DNA of 64,000 bases, taken from the NCBI GenBank assembly GCA_947624375.1, contig CANQKD010000001.1, positions 234,902 through 298,901 on the forward strand. The letters run 5' to 3'. Under the pieces are notes generated by a model that had not been told where the DNA came from, made no database searches, and worked only from the letters and a program-made list of their open reading frames with translations. The position numbers were made by a program, and so were the translations under genes. This document shows, piece by piece, positions 16,414 through 25,225 of this stretch (the first letter of the stretch is position 1; every line of letters starts with the position of its first letter). This DNA comes from an uncultured Clostridia bacterium. Its GTDB lineage: Bacteria > Bacillota > Clostridia > Oscillospirales > Ruminococcaceae.

Positions 16414-17622
16414 TCAGCCCTTAATAAACCTGTCCATGAGAGTGCAGCCCTTTGTTATGAATATGCCCGTATTTTCGGCGGTTTTTTCACAAAGGCAGTC
16501 TACGCCCTGCTTCTCTTCCTGCTTGTGGTATATGAGGTACGGAACAGGCTTGTTTGTATGTGTCATAAGCGAGATAGGCGTCGGGTGGTCGGGGCAGACA
16601 AGTATTTTATAGTCGCCCATTTCGTCAAGCGCCTTTATAACAGGGCCGAGTATCTTTTCATCTATAAGCTCAATAGAGCGCACCTTGTTTTCCATCTCGT
16701 GGCGGTGGCCGCACTCATCGGGGGCTTCAACGTGTATGTAAACAAAGTCCTGACCGTTTTTCAGCTCGTTTATGCACGCCTGCGCCTTGCCCTCAAAGTT
16801 GGTATCTATATATCCCGTCGCGCCCTCTACCTCGATAACATTCATGCCGCTCAGATGTCCTATGCCTTTCAGCAGGTCAACAGCAGATATCATCGAGCCT
16901 TTCAACCCATACTTATCTTTGAAAGACGACAGCGGCTTTTTAACGCCCTCGCCCCACAGCCACATGGAATTCGCAGGGCGTTTGCCGTTCTTTATTCTCG
17001 CTAAGTTTACCGGGTGGTCTTTAAGTATATCATAGCTCTTTATCATCATGTCAAGAAGCTTTGCAGCGTTGGGGCTGTCCGAAAGATGATTCTTTATTGG
17101 TTTGCCGGTTATATCGTGCGGAGGCGTGAGCGTGCCTACGTCGGTAGTGCCGCCGTTCCATATAAGGCAGTGGCGATAGCTTACGCCCGAGTAAAGCTGA
17201 AATTCCTCAGAGTTGAAATGCTCTGCCAGGGTTTCAATAAGCTTTGCAGCCTCGGCGGTAGAAATATCGTCCGAGCAGTAGTCTACCATGGTCTTGTCTC
17301 TGTAATTCGGCTCATCTGAGAGCGTAACAAGATTGCACCTGAACGACACATCGCTTTCTTTCATGTCAACGCCTATAGAAACCGCTTCAAGGGGCGACCG
17401 ACCGCTATAATACTTCACGGGGTCATACCCTAAAACAGAAAGATTTGCAACATCGCTGCCGGGCTTCATGCCGTCGTCTACCGTCTTTACAAGACCCACT
17501 TCGCCTACAGCCGCCATTTTGTCCATATTCGGCTTGTTTGCAGCCTCCATCGGGGTCTTGCCGCCAAGCTCCGGTATAGGCAGATCTGCCATACCGTCAC
17601 ACAGCATTACTACATACTTCAT
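16414..17622 (-). CDS. apgM: Cofactor-independent phosphoglycerate mutase, archaeal ApgM type
   Basis: A 402-residue cytosolic enzyme of the alkaline-phosphatase superfamily that interconverts 3- and 2-phosphoglycerate in glycolysis. Start at 17622 is preferred (AAAGGAAG 7 bases upstream). Conserved features: MLCDGMADLP with the first metal-binding Asp, the Ser nucleophile in ANLSVLGYDP near residue 63, SGRSPLEA, and C-terminal metal ligands in HVEAPDECGHRHEM and CPDHPTPISLMTHT. Such ApgM-like proteins were once annotated as phosphonopyruvate decarboxylase or homoserine kinase homologues. It lies 29 bases after the diguanylate cyclase gene and 19 before cotH, which is an odd operon for a glycolytic enzyme. 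A different mutase elsewhere in the genome cannot be excluded. Confidence 0.92.
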   Translation of the reverse strand: MKYVVMLCDGMADLPIPELGGKTPMEAANKPNMDKMAAVGEVGLVKTVDDGMKPGSDVANLSVLGYDPVKYYSGRSPLEAVSIGVDMKESDVSFRCNLVTLSDEPNYRDKTMVDYCSDDISTAEAAKLIETLAEHFNSEEFQLYSGVSYRHCLIWNGGTTDVGTLTPPHDITGKPIKNHLSDSPNAAKLLDMMIKSYDILKDHPVNLARIKNGKRPANSMWLWGEGVKKPLSSFKDKYGLKGSMISAVDLLKGIGHLSGMNVIEVEGATGYIDTNFEGKAQACINELKNGQDFVYIHVEAPDECGHRHEMENKVRSIELIDEKILGPVIKALDEMGDYKILVCPDHPTPISLMTHTNKPVPYLIYHKQEEKQGVDCLCEKTAENTGIFITKGCTLMDRFIKG

Positions 17623-17651
17623 ATATATACTTCCTTTCATGAACAGGTAAT

Positions 17652-19556
17652 TTACTGGTTTTGCTCTCTTCCGCGTTTGCGGCGCTTTTTGGTCTCATAC
17701 ATGACCGTATCTGCGCGGCGTATAAAGTCTTCAAGAGTGTCATCCTCTTTGGGTACATCAACAATATAGCCGCAGCTTGCGCCGACCTCATAAGGCTTGC
17801 CGCTGACTTTATTGTAACCGTCAAGCATTTTCTGCACCGCTGCAACGTATTCTTCGGCTATCTTTTGCGAATAGTTGAACGCCATTACTTCAAACTCATC
17901 GCCGCCGAAACGCGCGCATATCTCTCTGTGCTTTGATACCCTGCTGAGCGCGTTACCCACCTGCAAAATAGCGTTATCGCCCTCCAGATGACCGTACTTG
18001 TCGTTTATAACTTTCAGATCGTCAAGATCAACAGCCAGCACGAACACCATTTTTCCGCGCGATTTTGCCGCCTCAAATTGCTCTGCCGCCTTGCCCTGAG
18101 CCCCTCGCCTGTTATATAGATTGGTCAAAGGGTCGCGCACATACATTCTTTCAAGCATACTTGAATAAAGCGTAAGTTTTGAGCGCACCCTGATATTTTC
18201 AAGCGCGGTGCTAATGTTCATCTTCCACGTGTTGAATATAACGCTGCTGCCTATGTAGCCGTCGCAGCTCAGCGCGATATACCCAAAATTTCTGTCCTGA
18301 AAATGCAGCGGAGTTATAAAGAAAACATTCGCAAACGCATTTTTGGAATACAGCGCAGGCAGCATCTCGCCGCGGCTGAAAGTAAAGTTAGGCAGATAAT
18401 CGCCTTTTTCTCGCGCTATACGGCAGTCTATAGTATCGGTATAGTCGCAGTGATCCATCTTTAACTTTTCATCGGTATTTTCAAGATGAGTATTCAGGCA
18501 GAGATAAAACCTGTCAACATAAATATCTTCTATATAGTATCGCAGCTTCTGGAACGCCGCATCAAAGTTGTTTACATATGTAAGGTCTTCGCTCATTCTG
18601 ATAAGCCGCTTTGACATGGTCTTGAAGCGCTCGTTGTCAGAGTTTATATCGCGTATCATGGTGTTGTGCTTATCATCACCGAAAGCAGCGCAGCCGCAGC
18701 TTTCCGAAAGCGACAGCCTATTCTTTATCCGAACGTGCATAAACTCGCCCTTGCCAAGCTTCATCACTTCGGGTATTATATTTACCGCGCTCTCCCCTGC
18801 CGATACGAATTCTATCGCAACGGTGGTTATCGAGGGGCAGTGCGCCGACGAGAACCTTATTCCGCCAAAGCCTGTAACAGCAACATCTTCGGGTACTTTA
18901 ACGCCTGCCCTTGAAAGCTCGTCGCTTATGCCCATTGCAATATTGTCGTTGGCGCAAACGAAAGCCTGCGGCAGCTTACCGCACTGCTGCACATACTCGC
19001 GAATTTTAGTTACCGCCTTGTATTCATCAAACCCCGAAAAGCACACTCTCTTTTTCTCATAAGGTATGCCGTGGTCTTTAAGCGCCTTTCTGTATACCGC
19101 AAAACGGTTATCACTTTCAAGGTCGTTTTCATACGCGCCGACATAATTTATCTCGGTAAAGCCATGCTTTGTGATAAGATGTTCCACAAGTTCATAAAGT
19201 CCGCCGCAGTAGTCAATATCTACGCTGTGGCAGCCCGATATTTTTCTGTCTACAGAAATAACCGGCACGCCGCTTTGATGTGCGCGCGCTAAGATTTTGT
19301 CAAGCGCTTCCTGTGTGGGAATAGTTTCGGGAAGAACAATAAGGGCGCTGAACTTTTCAAAGTTTATAAGGTCGAATATTTTTTCCTCTCCGCTGTCGTG
19401 GAGCGAATGGTTAGTGGTATTACTCAGCGGACAGAAAAATGCCGTGTCAAAGCCTTTTTGCTTTGCGGCATCTAAAATGCCTTTGCAAATCTTGTCCTGA
19501 TATTCTGCGTTTACGCCTGCATATGCCACTGCTATGCGCAGTTTATTTTCGGGCAT
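17652..19556 (-). CDS. Diguanylate cyclase with LacI-type sugar-binding sensor domain
   Basis: A 634-residue cytoplasmic protein; start 19556 has AGGTGA 8 bases upstream. Residues about 5-285 are a periplasmic-binding-protein fold like the effector domain of LacI/GalR regulators (LRIAVAYAGVNAEYQDKI, GVPVISVDRKISG, FVCANDNIAMGISDEL, EDVAVTGFGG), but with no DNA-binding helix-turn-helix and no signal peptide. A GAF-like region (about 320-440) links to a GGDEF domain (about 465-625) with intact signature FGGDEF near 549. It should make c-di-GMP from GTP in response to an intracellular ligand, probably a sugar. Similar LacI-sensor/GGDEF proteins occur in clostridia. It heads the operon with apgM and cotH. 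Confidence 0.9.
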   Translation of the reverse strand: MPENKLRIAVAYAGVNAEYQDKICKGILDAAKQKGFDTAFFCPLSNTTNHSLHDSGEEKIFDLINFEKFSALIVLPETIPTQEALDKILARAHQSGVPVISVDRKISGCHSVDIDYCGGLYELVEHLITKHGFTEINYVGAYENDLESDNRFAVYRKALKDHGIPYEKKRVCFSGFDEYKAVTKIREYVQQCGKLPQAFVCANDNIAMGISDELSRAGVKVPEDVAVTGFGGIRFSSAHCPSITTVAIEFVSAGESAVNIIPEVMKLGKGEFMHVRIKNRLSLSESCGCAAFGDDKHNTMIRDINSDNERFKTMSKRLIRMSEDLTYVNNFDAAFQKLRYYIEDIYVDRFYLCLNTHLENTDEKLKMDHCDYTDTIDCRIAREKGDYLPNFTFSRGEMLPALYSKNAFANVFFITPLHFQDRNFGYIALSCDGYIGSSVIFNTWKMNISTALENIRVRSKLTLYSSMLERMYVRDPLTNLYNRRGAQGKAAEQFEAAKSRGKMVFVLAVDLDDLKVINDKYGHLEGDNAILQVGNALSRVSKHREICARFGGDEFEVMAFNYSQKIAEEYVAAVQKMLDGYNKVSGKPYEVGASCGYIVDVPKEDDTLEDFIRRADTVMYETKKRRKRGREQNQ

Positions 19557-19696
19557 AAGTTTTTCACCTCTGTGCAAGTTTCATACATAATAATTATATC
19601 ACACTTACTTTGGTTTTTCAATAGCACTTGCATATAAATATCAGCATTTTAATTTTTATAAATATTTTAACATATGATATATGCCTAACATTGCTC

Positions 19697-19725
19697 TTGC
19701 AATTTGCGACAAAATAGTATATAAT
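19697..19725 (+). promoter_or_regulatory. Promoter of the 19764-20452 gene pair
   Basis: TTGCAA (19697-19702) and TATAAT (19720-19725), 17-base spacer, 38 bases before the first ATG. Confidence 0.75.
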
Positions 19726-19763
19726 AAATGTAGTATATATTTTCTTGAAAGGAACGATGTTTT

Positions 19764-20060
19764 ATGAAGCTTACCGAAAAAGAACGCGAGGGCAAGCAGC
19801 TGCTTTATGACGGCATGACATACGCTGCAATTGCGGCATCTTCGGCGCTGGCGGCTTTGCTTTTGACGAGCAACAAAAAGCCCGGAAAGACGATGAAAAA
19901 GTTCAAGAAAAACTACAAGCGCGTAAACGGTGCGCTAAACTCCGCTGCCGACAAGGTAACGCTGAAATGGCTTGAAAAAGACGTTAAAGCCCACCCCGAT
20001 AAATACATAAAGCGCGACAAAGGCATACACATCGACCCTGCCGAGATTATTGACATCTGA
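19764..20060 (+). CDS. Small protein with one membrane segment
   Basis: A 98-residue basic protein. Residues about 19-36 (TYAAIAASSALAALLLTS) form a single hydrophobic segment near the N-terminus; the remainder is rich in Lys (KKPGKTMKKFKKNYKRVNG) and ends HIDPAEIIDI. AAGGAA lies 9 bases before the ATG. Nine bases separate it from the next membrane protein gene, so the two form one transcript. Topology suggests a cytoplasmic, positively charged tail that could touch lipids or nucleic acid. I do not recognise a family. Confidence 0.7.
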   Translation: MKLTEKEREGKQLLYDGMTYAAIAASSALAALLLTSNKKPGKTMKKFKKNYKRVNGALNSAADKVTLKWLEKDVKAHPDKYIKRDKGIHIDPAEIIDI

Positions 20061-20068
20061 GGTGGGAT

Positions 20069-20452
20069 ATGAGAAGATACTTGACCCTTTACAGAAAGTA
20101 TTTCAAAGAAGCTTTAGAAAGCGGCGTTGACCCCGAAAAGCTGCTTGAATACCACCTTAGGCAGATAGAGTTTTTCCAGCACGAGCGGCTGATACACCTT
20201 ATAGTTACGCTGCTTTTCGCTCTGGCAACGGTGATGACGATAATCGCAACTGCGGTTACAAATTCTATCTCGTTCGCTATCCTGACGCTTACTCTGCTGT
20301 GCCTGCTGATACCCTATATAGCGCATTATTTCTTTCTTGAAAATCAGGTGCAGTATATGTATGACGACTACAACAAACTGTACATAAAAATACACGGTTT
20401 CGGCTATGCAAGCGATACCGAAAAGAAAGCGCACAAAAATAAGACCTCTTGA
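20069..20452 (+). CDS. Two-helix membrane protein of unknown function
   Basis: A 127-residue protein with a helical cytosolic N-terminus (about 1-40: KYFKEALESGVDPEKLLEYH), two adjacent transmembrane helices (about 43-63 and 70-92) and a polar C-terminus with NQVQYMYDDYNKLYIKIHG. This layout is frequent in unnamed Firmicutes proteins. GAGGTGGG precedes the ATG. The stop codon lies within the bidirectional terminator at its end. Function unknown; linked only to the preceding small protein. Confidence 0.75.
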   Translation: MRRYLTLYRKYFKEALESGVDPEKLLEYHLRQIEFFQHERLIHLIVTLLFALATVMTIIATAVTNSISFAILTLTLLCLLIPYIAHYFFLENQVQYMYDDYNKLYIKIHGFGYASDTEKKAHKNKTS

Positions 20453-20473
20453 AAAAAGAGGTCTTTTGTTTTT
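20438..20473. terminator. Bidirectional terminator between convergent genes
   Basis: AAGACCTCTT / AAGAGGTCTT stem (10 bp) followed by TTGTTTTTT; it contains the stop of the plus-strand membrane protein gene and touches the stop of the minus-strand ABC permease. Confidence 0.85.
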
Positions 20474-21207
20474 TATATGTCTTTCTTTCTGAAAACAAGG
20501 CAGCTTATAAGCAGCGACAGTATTATATACACAAGCGCGAGAGGCACCATTTCACCGGCTTCTATGCCGTTTTCGCCAAGCAGCAGCATCTGATGCGTGA
20601 TAAGGTATTTGTCAAAGTCAATACCCCAGTCGTATTTGTAGGAGAATATCATAAGTATCGAAGTTATCGTGTATGCAAAGCCGAGCGATGTTACAACGGT
20701 CAGCATTATCGAGCCTGCGTGAGAGCGTATCAGCACCGAGAACATCAGAAACACGCATACAAGCGCAAATTGCAGCAGATAGTTCATACCCATTATCTCC
20801 AAAAGCCATGACATACTGCCAATATCAAAGCTGTATGCGCACACCGAAAGCATGAGACACTCAAGCACAACTATCAGCACATAAAAGCCCAGCAAAAATA
20901 TCGCGCAGCAAATAAGCTTTGAAAAAATATACTCCAAACGATTATTCAGCTGACCGATATAGCTTTTGATAAAGCCCGTGTGCAGATCTTTCGTCAAGAA
21001 CAGTATCACTGCTATTCCCACAAAAAGCTGAAAGAAGCCTCCTGCCATAAGTTCCTGCATGACCTCGCTGAGATGAAATTTATAGCCATGAATAAAGGTC
21101 ATAACTCTTGTCGTCATAAGCTGCAACAGCGTTGAGATGATAAGCACAACATACAGCCCTCTCATCTTTATCATACGGTAAAGGTCCATTCTGATAAGGT
21201 TTATCAT
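20473..21207 (-). CDS. ABC-2 type transporter permease
   Basis: A 244-residue membrane protein with six hydrophobic segments in the arrangement of lantibiotic/bacitracin-type ABC-2 permeases (for example LIRMDLYRMIKMRGLYVVLIIST at the N-terminus, and HTGFIKSYIGQLNNRLEYIFSKLI between helices 2 and 3, typical of this class). It works with the ATPase encoded just upstream; start and stop overlap (TAATG). Substrates of this family include peptide antibiotics and self-resistance targets, but none can be read here. No two-component pair of the BceRS kind is adjacent. Confidence 0.85.
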   Translation of the reverse strand: MINLIRMDLYRMIKMRGLYVVLIISTLLQLMTTRVMTFIHGYKFHLSEVMQELMAGGFFQLFVGIAVILFLTKDLHTGFIKSYIGQLNNRLEYIFSKLICCAIFLLGFYVLIVVLECLMLSVCAYSFDIGSMSWLLEIMGMNYLLQFALVCVFLMFSVLIRSHAGSIMLTVVTSLGFAYTITSILMIFSYKYDWGIDFDKYLITHQMLLLGENGIEAGEMVPLALVYIILSLLISCLVFRKKDI

Positions 21208-22118
21208 TATCTTGCACCTCCCGTAATTCTTATGTAGTAGTCTTCCAGCGCCTCGCCGCTCACATTCAGCTTTGATACCGCTATGCCTGCTTCTACCAGC
21301 GCTTTGTTTACAACCGCGCTGTCTTCAACGCGCTCAGCAACGTTTATCTGGTTTGCGTTTATCTGCTGAAACTGCGTTATACCAATGCTTTGAAGCACAT
21401 TCATCGCTGCGGCAGCGTTGTCTACAACTATCTCAATTTTGGCGGCGCACTCGTCTTTCAGCTGCTGTGCCGAAAGCTCTTTGAGCAGCACGCCGTTTTC
21501 AATGATGCCTATATGCGTTGCGATTTTAGCAAGCTCGTCAAGTATGTGGCTGGATATCAGAATAGTGATGTTTCTCTCTATCGCAAGGCGGTGTATGGTC
21601 TCTCTGACCTCTACTATACCCTGTGGGTCAAGACCGTTTATAGGCTCGTCTAGCACCATAAATTCAGGGTCGCCGACAAGCGCTATTGCAATACCGAGCC
21701 TCTGGCGCATACCCAAAGAAAATTCTTTTGCCTTTTTCTTGCCTGCATCAAAAAGCCCAACAGCCTGCAAAAGCTCGTTCACATAACCCACGTTATAAAC
21801 GCCGCGCACAAGGCACTTTGCCTTAACGTTCTGAAACGCCGTCATATCGGGGTAAATGCCCGGGGCTTCAATAAGGCAGCCGACTTTTTCACGCACCGCG
21901 CCAAGCTGCGCGCCCGAACAGCCGAACAGCTCATAACTGCCGCTCGTTTGCGTAGAAAGCCCTGCAATTATCTTCATAAGTGTGGTTTTTCCTGCGCCGT
22001 TACGGCCTATAAAGCCGTACACCGCGCCTTTCGGTATGTGCATAGACACATGGTCTATCGCGTTATGCCTGCCGTATGTTTTGGTAAGGTCTTGCGTTGT
22101 AAGCAGATATTCGCTCAT
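21207..22118 (-). CDS. ABC transporter ATPase, BcrA-like
   Basis: A 303-residue ATP-binding subunit. Walker A is GRNGAGKTT (about 38-46), the signature FSLGMRQRLGIA (about 133), Walker B FMVLDEPINGLDP (about 153) and the H-loop ISSHILDEL. The C-terminal 80 residues form the small accessory domain seen in BcrA/ antibiotic-export ATPases. AGGAGG lies 5 bases upstream of the ATG. It follows the thioesterase gene by 16 bases and overlaps the permease gene, forming an export pair acting at the cytoplasmic membrane. Confidence 0.92.
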   Translation of the reverse strand: MSEYLLTTQDLTKTYGRHNAIDHVSMHIPKGAVYGFIGRNGAGKTTLMKIIAGLSTQTSGSYELFGCSGAQLGAVREKVGCLIEAPGIYPDMTAFQNVKAKCLVRGVYNVGYVNELLQAVGLFDAGKKKAKEFSLGMRQRLGIAIALVGDPEFMVLDEPINGLDPQGIVEVRETIHRLAIERNITILISSHILDELAKIATHIGIIENGVLLKELSAQQLKDECAAKIEIVVDNAAAAMNVLQSIGITQFQQINANQINVAERVEDSAVVNKALVEAGIAVSKLNVSGEALEDYYIRITGGAR

Positions 22119-22134
22119 TTTGTCCTCCTTATAT

Positions 22135-22533
22135 TCAGCCGCCTGTTCTCATTCCTGTAGATGTCACCGAGGCAACCTTGTTTCCTAAGTTATCGGTTAT
22201 AGATATCTCATAAAAGCAGGCGCGCCTGCCGTCTTTCAAAAGCTTTATCTCACTGAAAAGCGTATCGCCTTTGGGCGAAGAAAGGTATGTGATACTGCTT
22301 GAAAGAGTAACAGTAGGCACACCTCCAAGGTTAGATGCTATCGCGAAAGTAAAGTCGGCAAGGGTAAAAATAGCGCCGCCCATTACATGACCCGTGGCGT
22401 TTTCGTGGCGTTTATCGGTCTTTAAGCTGCACCTTACGCCGTTTTCATCAGCCTGCAATATCTCTATACCCGTGGTATCTACCGCGAAAATATCGTTTGC
22501 AAAGAACTTTTTTACTTCATCGAATGTCATCAT
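22135..22533 (-). CDS. PaaI-family hotdog thioesterase
   Basis: A 132-residue single hotdog-fold domain. The start at 22533 (MMTFDEVKKFF) follows GAGGTAATTATC; longer frames lack a ribosome site. The signature HENATGHVMGGAIFTLADFTFAIASN is the PaaI pattern, with the Gly-Gly-Ala helix and the Asp in LADFTF expected for acyl-CoA thioester hydrolysis. Members cleave phenylacetyl-CoA, hydroxybenzoyl-CoA or other acyl-CoA thioesters; the substrate here is unknown. The gene is 16 bases upstream of the ABC transporter genes and likely shares their transcript, which is an unexplained pairing. Confidence 0.88.
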   Translation of the reverse strand: MMTFDEVKKFFANDIFAVDTTGIEILQADENGVRCSLKTDKRHENATGHVMGGAIFTLADFTFAIASNLGGVPTVTLSSSITYLSSPKGDTLFSEIKLLKDGRRACFYEISITDNLGNKVASVTSTGMRTGG

Positions 22534-22633
22534 GATAATTACCTCTATAAGTTGAAAATCTTTACTATTATAATAACACAGCGCATACAAAAAGTCAATA
22601 GCTAATATATATACTTATATACATATAATCATA

Positions 22634-22662
22634 TTGACAAACAAACCTTTATGATATATAAT
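22634..22662 (+). promoter_or_regulatory. Promoter of the feoAB fusion gene
   Basis: TTGACA (22634-22639) and TATAAT (22657-22662), 17-base spacer, 30 bases before the ATG. The surrounding DNA is A/T-rich; I see no clear Fur or DtxR palindrome. Confidence 0.8.
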
Positions 22663-22692
22663 AATCTATGTTATTGAGATAAAGAAAGAACG

Positions 22693-25056
22693 ATGTATAT
22701 GTATCTGAACGAACTTAAAATAGGCAGCAGCGCCAGAATAACTACTGTCGGGGGCGAGGGCTCGCTCAGGCAGCATTTTCTCGATATGGGCGTTATACCG
22801 GGGGCTGTGGTAACGGCAGTAAAGCTTGCACCGCTGGGCGACCCGCTGGAACTGCGTATACACGGCTATGAACTAACGCTGCGAATCGACGATGCGAAAA
22901 AGATAGAAGTAGTGCCCGAAGAAGAAAGTGCAGACACCGAAAAGCCGAAAGCAGACTTCAAAGTGCGCCGCCACACCGAACACCCCGGTCTTGGCGAGGG
23001 CGGCAGATACCACGTTGAAACGGGCGAAAAGCCTCTGCCCGATGATGTGAAGCTGACGTTCGCGCTGGCAGGCAACCAGAACTGCGGCAAGACTACCCTA
23101 TTCAATCAGCTGACGGGTTCAAATCAGCACGTCGGCAACTTCCCCGGCGTTACGGTAGATCGAAAAGACGGCGAGATAAAGGGCTACCCCAACACGCTTA
23201 TAACCGATCTTCCCGGTATTTACTCTATGTCGCCGTATTCGAGCGAGGAGATAGTCACACGTGAATTTATTATAAAAGACAAGCCTGCGTGCATTATAAA
23301 CATTGCAGATGCCACGAATATTGAGAGAAATCTGTATCTTACAATGCAGCTTATGGAGCTTGATGTGCCGATAGTTCTGGCGCTTAACATGATGGACGAA
23401 ATGCGCGGCAACGGCGGCTCTGTACACATAAACGAAATGGAACAGCAGTTGGGAATACCCGTTGTGCCTATCTCGGCGGCAAAGAACGAGGGTATTGACG
23501 AGCTTGTGGGGCACGCGGTGCATATAGCAAAATATCAGGAAAAGCCCATGCGCACCGACTTTTGCGACAGCACTGAAAGCGGAGGCGCAGTACACCGCGC
23601 ACTGCACGGAATAATGCACCTTATTGAAGACCACGCCGCCGCGGCTGACATACCCGTAAGATTCGCTGCAACAAAGCTTATCGAGGGCGACGAGGTAATA
23701 AAAAAGGCTCTTTCGCTTTCTGAAAACGAGGAGGAAATGATCGAGCACATTATAACGCAGATGGAGCAGGAACGCGGTCTTGACAGGGCTGCTGCCATTG
23801 CAGACATGCGGTTTTCGTTCATAAAGAAACTTGTGCAGAAAACTGTGGTAAAGCCCGTTGAGAGCAAAGAGCGCGAAAGAAGCCGAAAGATCGACAAAAT
23901 ACTGACAGGCAAATACACCGCAATACCCTCTTTTATAGCGATAATGGCAATAATATTCCTGCTGACGTTCAATGTCATAGGCGCGTTTTTACAGGGGCTT
24001 TTGGAAAAGGGCATTGACTTCCTCGCGCAAGAAACTGACGACATACTCTCTGCTATGCACGTAAACGGCGTGCTGCGCTCGCTGGTGATAGACGGCGTTT
24101 TCAACGGCGTTGGCAGCGTGCTCAGCTTTATGCCGATAATTGTTACGCTGTTTTTCTTTCTCTCACTGCTGGAGGACACAGGCTACATGGCAAGGGTGGC
24201 GTTCGTAACTGACAAACTGCTTAGAAAAATAGGTCTTTCGGGGCGCAGCATCGTGCCTATGCTTATAGGTTTCGGCTGCACGGTGCCGGGTGTTATGGCA
24301 AGCAGAACGCTCCCCTCGGAGCGCGACAGAAAGATGACGATAATGCTCACGCCGTTTATGAGCTGCACCGCAAAACTGCCAATATACGGCTTTTTCGCCC
24401 ACGCGTTCTTCCCAAGATACAGCGGTCTTATAATGATAGGTCTGTATCTTTTCGGCATACTGGTGGGCATACTTACCGCGCTGGTGGCAAAGGTGTTCAC
24501 GTTCAGCGGCGAGGCTGTGCCGTTTGTAATGGAGCTGCCGAATTACCGCCTGCCAGGGCTTAAAAACGTTATGCGGCTGCTGTGGGACAAGGCAAAGGAC
24601 TTTTTGCAGCGTGCTTTCACAGTGATCTTTGCAGCATCTATAGTTATATGGTTCTTGCAGACATTTGACGGTCAGTTCAACATGGTGACCGACTCACAAA
24701 ACAGCATACTGGCTGTTATAGCAGGCTTTATTGCACCGATATTTGCACCACTCGGCTTTGGCGACTGGAGAGTTTCTACCGCGCTGGTTTCGGGCTTTAT
24801 GGCAAAAGAGAGCGTTGTTTCTACTCTTTCGGTGCTGTTTACAAACGTCGATCAGCTTTTGCTGACTATATCCCCTGCCTCGGGCGCGGCGCTTTTGGTG
24901 TTCTGCCTTTTGTACACGCCGTGCATCGCCGCAATTGCCGCCATTCGCCGCGAGCTTGGCACACGGTGGTCGCTGTACATAATAGTTTTCCAGTGCGCTA
25001 TTGCATGGATATTTGCGTTTCTGGTGCGCGCCGTCTGCCTGCTGATAGGTATATAA
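22693..25056 (+). CDS. feoB: FeoA-FeoB fusion ferrous iron transporter
   Basis: A 787-residue protein in which a FeoA SH3-like domain (about 1-80: LNELKIGSSARITTVGGEG, LRQHFLDMGVIPG) is fused to FeoB. The G domain (about 120-290) has GNQNCGKTT (127), the DLPG switch II motif (about 175), and NMMDE (about 235) for guanine recognition. A helical spacer precedes the membrane domain (about 400-787) with two Gate motifs, including FGCTVPGVMASRTLP. It imports Fe(II) driven by GTP hydrolysis across the cytoplasmic membrane, important for an anaerobe. FeoA is normally separate; here fusion ensures one-to-one stoichiometry. No FeoC is present. The linker (83-118) is charged and contains GGRYHVETGEKP. 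Confidence 0.95.
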   Translation: MYMYLNELKIGSSARITTVGGEGSLRQHFLDMGVIPGAVVTAVKLAPLGDPLELRIHGYELTLRIDDAKKIEVVPEEESADTEKPKADFKVRRHTEHPGLGEGGRYHVETGEKPLPDDVKLTFALAGNQNCGKTTLFNQLTGSNQHVGNFPGVTVDRKDGEIKGYPNTLITDLPGIYSMSPYSSEEIVTREFIIKDKPACIINIADATNIERNLYLTMQLMELDVPIVLALNMMDEMRGNGGSVHINEMEQQLGIPVVPISAAKNEGIDELVGHAVHIAKYQEKPMRTDFCDSTESGGAVHRALHGIMHLIEDHAAAADIPVRFAATKLIEGDEVIKKALSLSENEEEMIEHIITQMEQERGLDRAAAIADMRFSFIKKLVQKTVVKPVESKERERSRKIDKILTGKYTAIPSFIAIMAIIFLLTFNVIGAFLQGLLEKGIDFLAQETDDILSAMHVNGVLRSLVIDGVFNGVGSVLSFMPIIVTLFFFLSLLEDTGYMARVAFVTDKLLRKIGLSGRSIVPMLIGFGCTVPGVMASRTLPSERDRKMTIMLTPFMSCTAKLPIYGFFAHAFFPRYSGLIMIGLYLFGILVGILTALVAKVFTFSGEAVPFVMELPNYRLPGLKNVMRLLWDKAKDFLQRAFTVIFAASIVIWFLQTFDGQFNMVTDSQNSILAVIAGFIAPIFAPLGFGDWRVSTALVSGFMAKESVVSTLSVLFTNVDQLLLTISPASGAALLVFCLLYTPCIAAIAAIRRELGTRWSLYIIVFQCAIAWIFAFLVRAVCLLIGI

Positions 25057-25076
25057 AGACAATATTAAATACAACT

Positions 25077-25111
25077 AAACCGCCGATAAACTCTGTCAGC
25101 GGTTTGTTTTT
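25077..25111 (+). terminator. Terminator of feoB
   Basis: AAACCGC / GCGGTTT stem plus GTTTTTC run, twenty bases after the stop. Confidence 0.8.
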
Positions 25112-25122
25112 CAAAAATATTG

Positions 25123-25151
25123 TTGACAAATAATAATATATATGCTATAAT
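25123..25151 (+). promoter_or_regulatory. Promoter of the leucine-rich repeat gene
   Basis: TTGACA (25123-25128) and TATAAT (25146-25151), 17-base spacer; the -35 starts 12 bases after the feoB terminator. The leader is about 70 bases with AAAGGAGG before the ATG. Confidence 0.85.
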
Positions 25152-25225
25152 ATATAGCAGCCGACATATTCTCATTTTATAAAAGCGTATCTCAATTAAA
25201 TTTTGGATAAAAGGAGGTCAAAATA

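Noticed and set aside
22560..22690. Fur or DtxR box in front of feoB
   Set aside because: The A/T-rich DNA gives several partial matches, but no palindrome good enough to claim.
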